A DNA stretch of 64,000 nucleotides from Streptococcus suis (GCF_024509525.1 NZ_JAMWEM010000001.1:310001-374000); one strand, 5' to 3'. Positions 16,440 through 27,443 are shown, counted from the first letter of the stretch. Notes: generated by a model not told the origin, from the sequence alone. Numbers and translations are program-made.

Positions 16440-16475
16440 AAACCCACTGGCTAATTAAGTCAGTGGGTTTTTGAG
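16440..16475. terminator. Terminator after the cad insert / phosphoesterase gene
   Basis: A perfect ten-base stem, AAACCCACTG with CAGTGGGTTT, around an 11-base loop. The plus strand has TTTTT after it; on the minus strand it lies 25 bases past the phosphoesterase stop codon, so it can serve both directions. Confidence 0.75.
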
Positions 16476-16494
16476 TGATTAGAAAGAAGTGAAG

Positions 16495-17334
16495 TTACGG
16501 ATTAACAAGATCTACAATGATAATTTCTGGGCGATTAAAGAATCTTGGTACTCGTGTAGATTCTTTGGCCAGACCCCTGCTTACAATAAAATACGAATTT
16601 TCAACTTCATATAAACCACCTGCATATTTCGGAAGAAAACCTTGATTAGGCGCAAATACACCATTAACCAAATAAGGCACTCTCCATTGTCCTCCATGCG
16701 CATGACCAGATAACACTAAATCAAATCCATACTTTTGATAAGTATCAATTAGTTCTGGTCGGTGCGCTAGTAAAACTTGAAAGTCCGTGCTTATTTGCTT
16801 CCCTTTTATGTCTTCAAGTTGGTCTAGCAAACTCTCACTAGTATCATACTTTTGAAAATATTCAGGATCATCAATGCCTGAAATAGTGATGGATTGCCCC
16901 CTTACATCAACTCTACTACTATTTCCAGATAATACGACCACATTCTGTTGTCTCAGATGTTCCAGCATCTGATCATATCGATTACTCCATATTTCATGAT
17001 TACCTGACACATAGTAAGTATGATTAAATTTTACTAGCCCGCTTAACAATTCTAGAGTTTTTCTGTCAGAAAGTTCATCATCAAAAATATCTCCACCTAA
17101 TAAAATGATATCTGGCTTTTCTTTCTCTAATGTTTCCAAGATTTGTATCTGATTTTTACCGTAATTTGATGAGTGTAAATCAGTAATTAGAGCAAGTCTG
17201 ATTGGCTGAGATATTTTGGGACTAACAAGCCTGTAATGAGTTACTTGAAGCCGACTGTCAAAACCTAAAGCAAGAAAAATTAGGATGCAAATAAAAACAA
17301 ACCATCGTGGCTTAATATTTTTTAGTTTTTTCAT
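16495..17334 (-). CDS. Membrane-anchored metallophosphoesterase, YkuE type
   Basis: The 279-residue protein has an N-terminal membrane segment (WFVFICILIFLALGF, residues 11-25) and a calcineurin-like phosphoesterase domain facing outward. All metal-binding motifs are present: ITDLHSS, GGDIFDD, SGNHEIW, LLAHRPEL and SGHAHGGQ. The related Bacillus YkuE and UDP-diacylglucosamine hydrolases act on phosphodiester or pyrophosphate bonds at the membrane; the substrate here is unknown. It starts at 17334 after an extended -10 promoter (TGG-TAAAAT) shared with the duplicated segment. It was probably once directly downstream of lacX. Confidence 0.88.
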   Translation of the reverse strand: MKKLKNIKPRWFVFICILIFLALGFDSRLQVTHYRLVSPKISQPIRLALITDLHSSNYGKNQIQILETLEKEKPDIILLGGDIFDDELSDRKTLELLSGLVKFNHTYYVSGNHEIWSNRYDQMLEHLRQQNVVVLSGNSSRVDVRGQSITISGIDDPEYFQKYDTSESLLDQLEDIKGKQISTDFQVLLAHRPELIDTYQKYGFDLVLSGHAHGGQWRVPYLVNGVFAPNQGFLPKYAGGLYEVENSYFIVSRGLAKESTRVPRFFNRPEIIIVDLVNP

Positions 17335-17593
17335 TATTCGAACTATTTTACCAAATTTCTGTAACGAACAAACATTTTCAAAAGGTTAGTCAATAATAAT
17401 ATCAAAATGTTTTGTATCAACTTCTTTTGGAGCAACGTAACTAATATTTCGTTTGGCATTGAAAATATCAGATTCTTCCAACGAAGTAGAGAGTCCGCTC
17501 CATGGTTCTAATGCGATAAAGGGACTCTGATTTGTAGTTGACCAAATCACTAAATATGGAAAATCATCAAATGCAATCGAAAGTTTTTTCTGA
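17325..17593. repeat. Direct repeat R1: duplicated lacX 3' end plus phosphoesterase start
   Basis: About 269 bases match 21645-21913 with roughly ten mismatches by eye, offset by 4,320 bases. The copy covers the last ~68 codons of lacX, the intergenic promoter and the first codons of the phosphoesterase gene. Confidence 0.9.
17390..17593 (-). pseudogene. lacX 3' fragment
   Basis: This is the C-terminal coding part of lacX left beside the phosphoesterase gene, ending in a TGA at 17390-17392. It encodes the same residues as the end of the intact lacX (SPFIALEPWSGLSTSLEESD region) and breaks off at 17593 where the sequence turns into that of the inserted module. It has no start and is not expected to be translated. 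Confidence 0.85.
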
Positions 17594-17629
17594 CCCCCAA
17601 GAAAACCTTGTTTTTCCTATCCTTTAACG

Positions 17630-17665
17630 AAAAGAGCACAAGACCTTAAAATCTTGTGCTCTTTT
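17630..17665. terminator. Terminator of the symporter/lyase operon
   Basis: AAAAGAGCACAAGA pairs with TCTTGTGCTCTTTT around an eight-base loop. Its core is almost identical to the terminator at 21526-21562 at the other end of the module. Confidence 0.85.
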
Positions 17666-17779
17666 CTTATGAGTAACACTCAGCTACGTTACTTCATAGA
17701 GAACATAAATAAAATTGTTCTTCGGTAATCTTGACACTAATTCACCTGGAGACTACTCAGAAAGTAGAGTTTTAAAAAA

Positions 17780-18994
17780 TTAAGATTTCTTTAACCAATC
17801 CTTTCCTTCTACAAAGCGAGTCACAACCATAGCTAAACCTGTATCTCCAGTAACATTAACTGCTGTTGCAGGAGCATCAGTAATGGTACCGATGAGAACC
17901 ATAATTGGAATCGCTACTGCTGGGAATCCAAAGGCTGACATAATGAAGATTTCAGCAACATAACCACCACCAGGGATACCTCCCATAACTACTGAAACAA
18001 TGACAGATACCGCAATGGCTATTAGAATATTGCGAGGAGTCACAAATTCAATATTGAATACTGAACAAAGGAAAGCTATTTTTAGGATTTGAATAACGCA
18101 AGCACCATCTTTATGTAGGTTTGCTCCAAGTGGCACGACTAAGTTAGTAATTTCATCAGGGATACCTATTTGTTTCGCTTGTTCAATATTTACTGGTAAA
18201 GTAGCTGCAGAGGAACAAGTTCCTAGAGCTGTTAATGTTGGTTTAACGGCAGTTGCCCACCATCTCTTCACTCCTTCTTTACCAGCTCCGATGTATGCAT
18301 AAGCTGTTTGCGAAACGATAAAGTAGATGATAATTACGACCATATACATGAGAATTGCTTTAGATAATGGAGCAATCACATCACTACCATTTGTGCCGAG
18401 CAAAATAGCAAAATAACAGCCTAGTCCAAGTGGAGCAATCTTCATGACAATACCAATAATTTTAACAATAACCTCGGTCATATTTTCTAGGCCTTTGACG
18501 ATACCGTGAGCTTTTTCTCCGACTTGAATAAGAGCAAAAGCAAAGATTACTGTAAAGACGATAAGAGCCATTAGATTAGAGCGGGAGAAGAGTTCCGGAA
18601 AATCCCCAACAGTAAACATTCCCAAAATATTCATACTACCGGAAGCATCTTCAACTGTTTCAGTCAGACTAACAGTTGAACCTGCAGCGGGGTCAAAAAT
18701 CATACTAGGAATGAGCATAAAAAGACAAGAAATAATACCTGAAATAAATGTTCCGGCTAAGAAAACACCCAAGATCTTTTTCAGTTTGGTTAAATCTTCC
18801 ATTCTTGCAATAGCTGCAGAAAGAGAACAAAAGATTAAGGGAACAACACAACAATACAATAAGTGAAGGAAAGTATCTGCAACTGGCTGAAGAATAGCTG
18901 CATCTGGTCCCCAAAATAAACCAATAGCTCCACCAATAACCATGGAGGCTAACAGAATAAATGATGATTTATACGTATTCCAAATGTTTTTCAT
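17780..18994 (-). CDS. Dicarboxylate/amino acid:cation symporter (DAACS family)
   Basis: The 404-residue membrane protein belongs to the GltP/DctA-like sodium or proton symporters (PF00375), with the serine-rich loop TCSSAATLPVNIEQAKQIGI and the C-terminal region VLIGTITDAPATAVNVTGDTGLA. The usual NMDG motif is replaced by NLHKDGA, which hints at a substrate other than glutamate or C4-dicarboxylates. It is the last gene of an operon with a PLP lyase and RidA, so an amino acid that the lyase degrades (cystine, cystathionine, serine or a D-amino acid) is a reasonable cargo. The exact substrate is unknown. Confidence 0.85.
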   Translation of the reverse strand: MKNIWNTYKSSFILLASMVIGGAIGLFWGPDAAILQPVADTFLHLLYCCVVPLIFCSLSAAIARMEDLTKLKKILGVFLAGTFISGIISCLFMLIPSMIFDPAAGSTVSLTETVEDASGSMNILGMFTVGDFPELFSRSNLMALIVFTVIFAFALIQVGEKAHGIVKGLENMTEVIVKIIGIVMKIAPLGLGCYFAILLGTNGSDVIAPLSKAILMYMVVIIIYFIVSQTAYAYIGAGKEGVKRWWATAVKPTLTALGTCSSAATLPVNIEQAKQIGIPDEITNLVVPLGANLHKDGACVIQILKIAFLCSVFNIEFVTPRNILIAIAVSVIVSVVMGGIPGGGYVAEIFIMSAFGFPAVAIPIMVLIGTITDAPATAVNVTGDTGLAMVVTRFVEGKDWLKKS

Positions 18995-19006
18995 GATTAA
19001 TTCTCC

Positions 19007-20200
19007 TTACTGCTCCCATTTTTCATGTTTATCCATCGCTTCTTTTAATTGTTCCAAAGCTTTAACGACAGTGGAACGTGGGCAGGCAATATTAAAACGT
19101 TCAAATTGAGCTGTTGCAGGACCAAAAATTTTACCTGAATCTAACCATAATTTTGCTTCTTCAACCATAATATGTTGCAATTCTTCATCACTAAAACCAT
19201 AACCAGAGAAATCGACCCAAATTAGGTACGTACCTTCAGGCTCAACAAATGTAGCTTTAGGGAAGTTATCCTTCACAAAGTCACGCATATAGACCATGTT
19301 ACCATAGAGATAGTCTACCATTTCATCGACCCAGTCACCACCAAGAGTATAACAAGCTTTTACTGCTAACATCCCCATGAGTGAAGCATTTGAATAAGCT
19401 GCAGAATCATTTGAAGCACGATATTTAGAGCGTAATTCTGGGTTTGGAATAACAATATTAGCTGGTTGAAAACCTGCTACATTAAAGGTTTTTGAAGGTG
19501 ATAGGAAGAGCACTAAGCTATCATGGTATTTCTTATCTAAGGTCATAAAATTGGTGGTTTTATGTCCAGGATAAACAAAGTCACAGTGAATTTCATCACA
19601 TAAAATCACAACATTGTGTCTGAGACAAATATCAGCTAATTGAGTTAATTCTTCTTTTGTCCAAACACGTCCAACAGGATTATGAGGATTACAGAGAATA
19701 AATACCTTGACATTATTATCAATGATTTTTTGTTCAAAATCTTCAAAGTCGATACTATAATGTCCATCATCATAAATCAATTGACTATTAACAAATTTGC
19801 GGCCATTTTTCTCAATAACATCACGGAATGGGTAGTAAACTGGTTGTTGGATCAATACAGCTTCGCCTGGTTCAGAATATGCTTTAACTGCAGTTGCCAA
19901 ACCATAAACAATACCAGCACCTAGCGTAACTGTTTCAGGATCAATCGTAAATCCATGACGTGTACCGAACCAATGATTCATGGCTTGCCAGTATTCTTCA
20001 TCAGGGTCAGAATAGCCGAAGATTCCATGGTCAATTCGTTTTCTAAAGACATCTAGGATTTCTTCTGGTAATTTGAAATCCATATCAGCTACCCACATAG
20101 GTAAAAGATCCGTCCGTCCCATACGTTGCATACCATAGTCATATTTAATACAACTTGATCCATAACGACTAATTTCTTCATCAAAATTATATTTGCCCAT
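19007..20200 (-). CDS. MalY/PatB-type PLP-dependent aminotransferase / C-S beta-lyase
   Basis: The 397-residue fold-type I enzyme resembles PatB and MalY, which cleave cystathionine or cysteine to ammonia, pyruvate and a thiol. The N-terminal block SCIKYDYG...RTDLLPMWVADMDF is diagnostic of this subgroup; the PLP lysine is Lys237 in SPSKTFNVAG, with CNPHNPVGR as the substrate-contact loop. It lies 12 bases before the symporter gene and 16 bases after ridA. Beta-elimination would release 2-aminoacrylate, the substrate of RidA, so the pair makes chemical sense. Confidence 0.88.
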   Translation of the reverse strand: MGKYNFDEEISRYGSSCIKYDYGMQRMGRTDLLPMWVADMDFKLPEEILDVFRKRIDHGIFGYSDPDEEYWQAMNHWFGTRHGFTIDPETVTLGAGIVYGLATAVKAYSEPGEAVLIQQPVYYPFRDVIEKNGRKFVNSQLIYDDGHYSIDFEDFEQKIIDNNVKVFILCNPHNPVGRVWTKEELTQLADICLRHNVVILCDEIHCDFVYPGHKTTNFMTLDKKYHDSLVLFLSPSKTFNVAGFQPANIVIPNPELRSKYRASNDSAAYSNASLMGMLAVKACYTLGGDWVDEMVDYLYGNMVYMRDFVKDNFPKATFVEPEGTYLIWVDFSGYGFSDEELQHIMVEEAKLWLDSGKIFGPATAQFERFNIACPRSTVVKALEQLKEAMDKHEKWEQ

Positions 20201-20216
20201 TTTTGTTCTCCTCCAT

Positions 20217-20612
20217 TTAATTTGATTTAACAGCTATGGCTTCAATTTCAACACGTGCATTCTTTGGAAGCGCCGCAACTTGGAAAGCACTTCTAGCAGG
20301 ATAGGGCTCCGCAAAGAATTCTCCATAGACTTCATTCATAGCTGCAAACTCAGTAATATCCGATAAGAAGACTGTTGTTTTGACAACGTCACTCAAATCC
20401 ATATCAGCTGCATTAAGGATGCCCCGTAAATTTTTTAACGATTGTGTTGTCTGTTCCTTTATATCCGAACCTGCAAACTCACCTGTCGCAACATCAATTG
20501 GTAATTGTCCCGAAACATAAACTGTTTTTTGACAATTTCCTTTTGTTTCTATGGCGGTAGAATAGGGACCAATGGCCTCCGGAACCAAGTTAGTTTTAAT
20601 TGCTATATTCAT
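20217..20612 (-). CDS. ridA: RidA family enamine/imine deaminase
   Basis: The 131-residue trimeric protein hydrolyses reactive 2-aminoacrylate and related imines made by PLP enzymes. It has GPYSTAIETKG near the N-terminus, VYVSGQLPID, and the catalytic arginine region KNARVEIEAIAV at the C-terminus. It is the first gene of the operon and is divergent from the DauR/YheO-like regulator. ATG at 20612 has AGGAGG upstream. Confidence 0.92.
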   Translation of the reverse strand: MNIAIKTNLVPEAIGPYSTAIETKGNCQKTVYVSGQLPIDVATGEFAGSDIKEQTTQSLKNLRGILNAADMDLSDVVKTTVFLSDITEFAAMNEVYGEFFAEPYPARSAFQVAALPKNARVEIEAIAVKSN

Positions 20613-20629
20613 GATAGCCTCCTTTTTGT

Positions 20630-20745
20630 TATTGATAATATTTTTATTTTGTTGATATTATTTATTTCACTTTTATTATAACTCTTTATTCATATATGTC
20701 AATAATTTTTTTATCTTTTTGATATTTTTTTTATCTCCCCTCTTT
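20630..20745. promoter_or_regulatory. AT-rich divergent regulatory region with TTGATA repeats
   Basis: The interval between ridA and the regulator gene contains three similar stretches, TTGATAATATTTTTAT, TTGATATTATTTATTT and TTTGATATTTTTTTTA, in the same direction. They may be binding sites of the adjacent regulator or simply low-complexity sequence. No confident -35/-10 pair was assigned. Confidence 0.35.
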
Positions 20746-20816
20746 CCTCTTTCTTTTTTTCTCGTTTTGAGCTATCATATCAATTGTAAAAAGATTTTAA
20801 TAGGAGGAATGAAAAA

Positions 20817-21470
20817 ATGACTGATGAAGAATTGTTAAATATTTATATTCAATTGCTTCCTTTTCTACAACAAGTACTTGGAAGTAACACCGAAATCGTT
20901 ATTCATGACATAAGAAAACCTGACTGCTCACTAATCGCTATAGAAAATCCTATTTCAGGACGAACTGTAGGGGCTCCATTGACAGATATGTTCCGACAGA
21001 TGATTGCCAACAAGGAGTATGAAAATAAAGATTTCATCTCCAATTATAACGGCAGCTCAAAGTCTGCCAACTTCGTATCCTCCACATTTTTTATCAAGAA
21101 CCAGAAAAAATTAATTGGACTACTATGCATTAATAAGGATACAAATAGTGTATCTGAGTTAAATTTAGCTATTAAGAGTCTATTACAAGGCTACAATCTT
21201 TCTCTCCCAGAGGATAGTACTTATTCAGAGACATTTGAATCCAATGCCATGGATGAAATTATTAAAGAACGTATTCAGAATACTATTCTCAACACTCGGA
21301 CTCTTCCTAAAAGAATGTCAGCAGATGAGAAAATTATGGTCATTAAGACCCTCCAACAGGAAGGGGTCTTAACGATGAAAGGAGCTGTCACTGAAACTGC
21401 CAATCAACTTCATATTTCAGTTCCTACTTTGTATCGCTATATCAAAAGAGCTTCTCACGATAGCAAATAA
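20817..21470 (+). CDS. DauR/YheO-like regulator (PAS-like domain plus HTH)
   Basis: The 217-residue protein has an N-terminal YheO/PAS_6-like ligand domain (LLPFLQQVLGSNTEIVIHDI, residues 13-32, up to about 115) and a C-terminal HTH_22 domain (ETANQLHISVPTLYRYIKRA). Relatives such as DauR control amino-acid catabolic genes beside them. The ATG at 20817 has GGAGG nine bases upstream; an ATG at 20808 opens only a three-codon frame. It faces the ridA-lyase-symporter operon and is its likely regulator. Confidence 0.82.
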   Translation: MTDEELLNIYIQLLPFLQQVLGSNTEIVIHDIRKPDCSLIAIENPISGRTVGAPLTDMFRQMIANKEYENKDFISNYNGSSKSANFVSSTFFIKNQKKLIGLLCINKDTNSVSELNLAIKSLLQGYNLSLPEDSTYSETFESNAMDEIIKERIQNTILNTRTLPKRMSADEKIMVIKTLQQEGVLTMKGAVTETANQLHISVPTLYRYIKRASHDSK

Positions 21471-21525
21471 ACAATAAAGCTAGTTTAAATTTTTAGACTG
21501 ATTGTAGAATCATTGTAAAGTCACA

Positions 21526-21562
21526 AAAAAGCACAAGACCTTAAAAATCTTGTGCTCTTTTT
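21526..21562 (+). terminator. Terminator of the DauR-like gene
   Basis: GCACAAGA pairs with TCTTGTGC, extended by A/T pairs and followed by TTTTTG on the plus strand. The core is shared with 17630-17665. Confidence 0.85.
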
Positions 21563-21644
21563 GTGTGAGTAAACTCTTTTGTCATTTTTTAAATCAGACA
21601 GCGTATCATTATCGTAAAATTCATCAACGGACTGTTTTAATAGG

Positions 21645-21913
21645 TTTTTTTCATTATTCGAACTATTTTACCAAATTTCTGTAACGAACAAACATTTTCA
21701 AAAGGTTACTCAATAATAATATCAAAATATTTTGTATCAACCTCTTTTGGAGCAACATAACTAATACTTCGTTTGGCATTGAAAATATCAGATTCTTCCA
21801 ATGATGTAGAGAGTCCGCTCCATGGTTCTAATGCGATAAAGGGACTCTGATTTGTAGTTGACCAAATCACTAAATATGGAAAATCATCAAATGCAATCGA
21901 AAGTTTCTTCTGA
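21645..21913. repeat. Direct repeat R2: 3' end of intact lacX
   Basis: This is the partner of 17325-17593. It contains the real lacX end plus the promoter and first codons (ATGAAAAAA) of the phosphoesterase gene, which here lead nowhere. Confidence 0.9.
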
Positions 21914-22599
21914 TGATTTTTTGATTTCAAGGTCACCTTTCGTGATGCTAACTGATCCAATGTTATGGCATCATGCTCAAACAATTGATAGGACAAGTCC
22001 AAGGTCTTTTGATTTTCCAAGAATGGCCGGCGGTCTCGCAGATCAAGTAAGCCAGTTTCTGGAAAACTTCTAGGTACTGTACAAGATTCTACTTTTTCAA
22101 ATTCTAAATAATAGTCTTCATAACTCTCACCATCCAACAAGGGACAATTAAAACCTGGGTGACCCCCAATAAAGTAAGGTAGCTTTCTATGTCCTTCAAG
22201 GTTTTTCACCCGATATTCAGTTCGAATTGTATTGCCAAGTAGTGAGTAGTTAATGGAAAGTTCAAATTCAAAAGGGTAATTTTTTACGGTTTCTTCGTTT
22301 GATGAAATAGAAAATTCTAAAGAGTTTTCAGTACTATTTACATTTTTGAACATCATTTTTCTCACAAGTCCATGCCTTGGAATTGTGCCTGTAAATGTCG
22401 GTCTTTCTGCAGGTTCATAGATAGCCCAATCATTTCGTAAACTTCCACAAATCGGAAATAGAACTGGTGCTTGACCGCTCCAATAGGTCGGATCGCCTTG
22501 CCAAAGATATTCGATACCATCCTTGTCTTTAATAGAAATAATTTGCCCACCTAATTCAGAAAATTGTACTGTTAAGTTCTCATTTTTTAATTCGAGCAT
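21706..22599 (-). CDS. lacX: Aldose 1-epimerase family protein LacX
   Basis: The 297-residue protein has the galactose-mutarotase fold and is the usual last gene of streptococcal lac operons; its exact role is unsettled but a sugar (phosphate) mutarotase is likely. It carries YLWQGDPTYWSGQAPVLFP, PRHGLVR and the conserved GGHPGFNCPL segment with a catalytic-type histidine. It is separated from lacG by a hairpin that may reduce its expression. The C-terminal 68 codons are duplicated at 17390-17593. Confidence 0.9.
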   Translation of the reverse strand: MLELKNENLTVQFSELGGQIISIKDKDGIEYLWQGDPTYWSGQAPVLFPICGSLRNDWAIYEPAERPTFTGTIPRHGLVRKMMFKNVNSTENSLEFSISSNEETVKNYPFEFELSINYSLLGNTIRTEYRVKNLEGHRKLPYFIGGHPGFNCPLLDGESYEDYYLEFEKVESCTVPRSFPETGLLDLRDRRPFLENQKTLDLSYQLFEHDAITLDQLASRKVTLKSKNHQKKLSIAFDDFPYLVIWSTTNQSPFIALEPWSGLSTSLEESDIFNAKRSISYVAPKEVDTKYFDIIIE

Positions 22600-22619
22600 A
22601 AAAACTGCCTCCCTTATAT

Positions 22620-22656
22620 GAAAACAAGGATGCTAACTTGAGCTAGGCATCCTTGT
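22620..22656 (-). terminator. Hairpin between lacG and lacX
   Basis: ACAAGGATGC pairs perfectly with GCATCCTTGT; TTTTC follows on the minus strand. It could partly terminate lac transcripts before lacX. Confidence 0.65.
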
Positions 22657-22663
22657 ATTAGTT

Positions 22664-24304
<1,641 letters not shown>

Positions 24305-24306
<2 letters not shown>

Positions 24307-25984
24307 AAAACTGTTGTTTGACAAAGTCAAGAGCACCTTGACCATCTCGTGTGAGTTTAATGTATTGAGCCCCTTCAGTTTTGGCAAGTTTAATACCCAA
24401 TGCATCGGTTTCTTGTTTAATGTCATCGTAGTTTGATGCTACTTGAGGTGCAAGGATGACTAATTGATACTCTGGTAAAATCTCACGGTGCGCCCCATAG
24501 CTTCCTGCTGTAGCTGTAACTGGAACACCATATTCTTTTGCAGCTTTAGTTAGAGCGTTGGCAAGCAATCCACTTGTACCGCCCCCTGCACAAAGTACCA
24601 AAACATTTGTTTGTTCAGAAATTTCGGTGTCGACTGCAGCTTTTTCAAGAATAGCATCCGCTTTGGCAGTATTAAAGTTAGCCGCAACTTTCTCTTTCAA
24701 GCTATTTTCAACTTTCCCTGATTGTTCTTCAGCGAGAATCTGCTCATCATAAACTTTCAAGAATGGATAATAGATAAGTACATCGACAACTACCAACAAG
24801 ATAGCTAGTGCAAAGGCTAGTGGAGCAAAGTTTGTTCCCATTATAATCCCCAATGGTCCTGGAGTTGTCCATGGCAAGTTAACGCTGAAACTGTTCATTT
24901 TTAGCGTATCAACAAAGAATTTGAAAATCCATACGTTAGCAATTGGAGCTAAGATGAATGGAACAAAGAATACTGGGTTGAGTACAAGTGGTGCACCGAA
25001 CAAGATCGGTTCGTTTACACCAAAGAAAGTTGGAACAACTGAGGCACGTCCAATTGCTTTATTTCGTTTAGACTTAGTCAACCACATAAACATGAATGGC
25101 ACAACCAAGGTAGCACCTGTACCACCCATAGTCACGATAAACATTTGAGTACCTGAAGTCAGGATTTTGTCCGCATGTTGACCCGCCTGTAAAAGCTGGA
25201 AGTTAGTTTCAATATTGGCATAAGTAATGGCTGCAATTGCTGGTTCCACAATAGATGGACCATGAATCCCTACAAACCAGAACAAAGCATAGGCACCAAA
25301 GATAATTGTAATACCAACATAACCATCTGCGGCTGTAAACAGAGGCTCAAATAATTTCAGAATCGCCTCAGCAACGTTTGTTCCAAGGAATTGACGTGTC
25401 ACAAGATCGATTCCATACAAGACAAAGATAGACAATGCATATGGAATCACATCTTTAAATGCCTGGGATACGTTCGGTGGAACTTCGTCTGGCATACGAA
25501 TGGTGACATTGTTTTTCACACAGACCTTGTAGATATTAACCGTAATGAAGGCTGCCAGAAAGGCTGTCAAAAGCCCCTTAGTTCCCATGTAACCATTGGC
25601 AAATCCACCTTCAATACCATCAGAAGCCAGTAATAAGAAACCTGAAATTGAGGCAATCATGGTTGAAATGAAGTTGATTTGATTGGTTTTTGGCAATTGA
25701 CGGTTAAACGCATCTGTCAATGATTTTGCGGTCGTTCCTGCAACTAAGACAGCTACAATACCCATTGTATAACCGTAAGGTTTCATGATAGCCGCAACTG
25801 CTTCATCAGACCAAGTAAAGCCAAAGATATTAGGTACAAATGCTACCAATAGAAAGATACTTGAGAACAAGATAACCGGCATGGCAGCAATAAAACCATC
25901 ACGGATTGCCCTTAAATAAGGGTTTCTCGAAATCTTTTCAAAGAAAGGCTTCCCTTTCTCAATGAATTCAATCAATTTATTCAT
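24305..25984 (-). CDS. lacE: PTS lactose-specific EIICB
   Basis: The 559-residue permease imports lactose and phosphorylates it to lactose 6-phosphate. The N-terminal EIIC domain has eight or more membrane segments ([36 protein letters not shown]); the C-terminal EIIB domain has the phosphocysteine in [12 protein letters not shown] (Cys465). Its start codon shares a base with the lacF stop codon. The last bases of the gene lie in the terminal arm of the repeat at 24145-24306. Confidence 0.96.
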
Positions 25985-26301
25985 TACTTATCACCTCGTT
26001 TGTAAAGTTCAATCATATGACTCATCATATCTTTCAATAACAATGTTGTCATGAGATGGTCTTGACCATGCATGAGCGTCACACTAAAGGCTAAATCCTC
26101 ACCAGCCGCTTCTTTCTGCAACAAACTTGTCTGAGCATGGTGGGCTTCAACAATACAAGCATTGGCAGCTTCAACTAGTTCTTCTGCTTTTGCATAGTCG
26201 CCTTTTTGAGCCGCAGCCAGCGCCTCCATCAAACGAGAACGAGCATCACCAGCGAATGCAACAATCTCAAAACCTAATAACGTAATTTCTTCTCTGTTCA
26301 T
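25984..26301 (-). CDS. lacF: PTS lactose-specific EIIA
   Basis: The 105-residue helical trimer passes phosphate from HPr to LacE. The active histidine is His78 in [10 protein letters not shown], as in staphylococcal EIIA-Lac. It lies between lacT and lacE; a 153-bp RUP-like repeat separates it from lacT. Confidence 0.95.
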   Translation of the reverse strand: MNREEITLLGFEIVAFAGDARSRLMEALAAAQKGDYAKAEELVEAANACIVEAHHAQTSLLQKEAAGEDLAFSVTLMHGQDHLMTTLLLKDMMSHMIELYKRGDK

Positions 26302-26325
26302 AATATGAACCTCCTATTTTTTATG

Positions 26326-26478
26326 TACTCAATGGAAATACCATTCAGACTAGGCGACGAAAACGTAGATAGAACTCTGTCCCCCTCTCATCTCAATGGA
26401 ACAGGCTGAAAACCTCCACTGGAGCTTTTCACTCATCAAGTTGAGGCAACAACGTCTGAATTGGATTTATGAAGAGTA
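26326..26478. repeat. RUP-like repeat between lacT and lacF
   Basis: It begins TACTCAATGGAAATA and ends GAAGAGTA, the ends of the streptococcal RUP family, and contains the internal blocks TAGATAGAACTCTGT and AACAGGCTGAAA. A longer relative is at 51037-51241. It stops four bases before the lacT stop codon. Confidence 0.75.
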
Positions 26479-26482
26479 TGAT

Positions 26483-27316
26483 TTACAATAACCGTTGAAT
26501 ATGTAGTACAATATAGAACCTTTCACTGTCATTGACAGGCTCATCAACCAATGATGTAATCATCTCAAAAATCTGACTTCCAACCTGATGGGCTCTTGGA
26601 TTCTGGAGCTTGATGTACTGTTCCAAACTAGCAATCGATTCATTTGACTGATGGGATCTATCTAAGTAATTCAGAAAATAGGACAAATGAATCATAAAGC
26701 GATCATAAAAATTGCCATTTTCTTTAGAGCGTTTAATCCCATTCTCTATCAAAATTTGTTCAACCTCAGCAATAATTTTCTTACTGATGTCATGTTCTTC
26801 ACTTGTGGGATGAATTGTTTCACCTTTTGCATTGATTAAGTGAAGTGCAATTTTACCAATCTCATCATTTGGAAAATCATTTAGCAACTTTTCACGAAAC
26901 ATAGCTAAGGCTTCACGCGCCATTTTATATTCCAATGGATATTCGGCTGAAATATTGGGTAGCTTACTTTCTTGATAACTATTCTTTAAAACCGCCTGAT
27001 ATGCACAATAGACATGATCTGTCAGTGTCACATATAGATATTCTTGTACAGGGTAATGATAAGTTTCTACCAGATGATTAATAACCGTGTAGGTTGCCGA
27101 AATAAAATCTAGTGGAATATCTTTTAATAAGGTTAGAAAATTTTCTTTGGCTTCATCATTTTTTAGCGAAAAGATATTTTCTATCTTATCCTTAACAATC
27201 AAATCTCCCTTTTTCTTTTGAAAGGTTATACCTAATCCCATCACGACTGCCTGTTCCCCATGTTCATTTTTCACCAGGGCAGCGTTATTATTTAGTGACT
27301 GTATAATCCTAAACAT
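26483..27316 (-). CDS. lacT: BglG/LacT-family transcriptional antiterminator
   Basis: The 277-residue protein binds nascent RNA to prevent termination and allows lacFEGX expression when lactose is present. The N-terminal RNA-binding CAT domain (MFRIIQSLNNNAALVKNEHGEQAVVMGLG, about residues 1-55) is followed by two PTS regulation domains with conserved histidines (for example INHLVETYHYP and IALHLINAKGE). A matching RNA target and terminator lie directly upstream at 27341-27396. Confidence 0.93.
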   Translation of the reverse strand: MFRIIQSLNNNAALVKNEHGEQAVVMGLGITFQKKKGDLIVKDKIENIFSLKNDEAKENFLTLLKDIPLDFISATYTVINHLVETYHYPVQEYLYVTLTDHVYCAYQAVLKNSYQESKLPNISAEYPLEYKMAREALAMFREKLLNDFPNDEIGKIALHLINAKGETIHPTSEEHDISKKIIAEVEQILIENGIKRSKENGNFYDRFMIHLSYFLNYLDRSHQSNESIASLEQYIKLQNPRAHQVGSQIFEMITSLVDEPVNDSERFYIVLHIQRLL

Positions 27317-27340
27317 ATATCCCTCCTATATTTTTAAGCA

Positions 27341-27396
27341 AAAAAAGACTACAAACAAACCGAGAATATCCTACTCTCAAATCCATTTGTAGTCTT
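27341..27396 (-). promoter_or_regulatory. LacT leader terminator with overlapping antiterminator (RAT-like) stem
   Basis: On the minus strand AAGACTACAAA pairs with TTTGTAGTCTT and is followed by seven Ts, forming a terminator ahead of lacT. Inside it, around GGATTTGAGAGTAGGATATTCTC, a smaller stem can form, which is the expected place for the LacT-bound RAT structure. Binding would keep the terminator open. Confidence 0.75.
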
Positions 27397-27443
27397 GCCT
27401 AATCGAATTAGTTACAATCCACTCTATTCTTGCTGATGAGATT

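Noticed and set aside
20700-20790. Polypyrimidine stretch as an origin or structural element
   Set aside because: The T/C-rich run is in a generally AT-rich divergent promoter region with no repeats or DnaA boxes.
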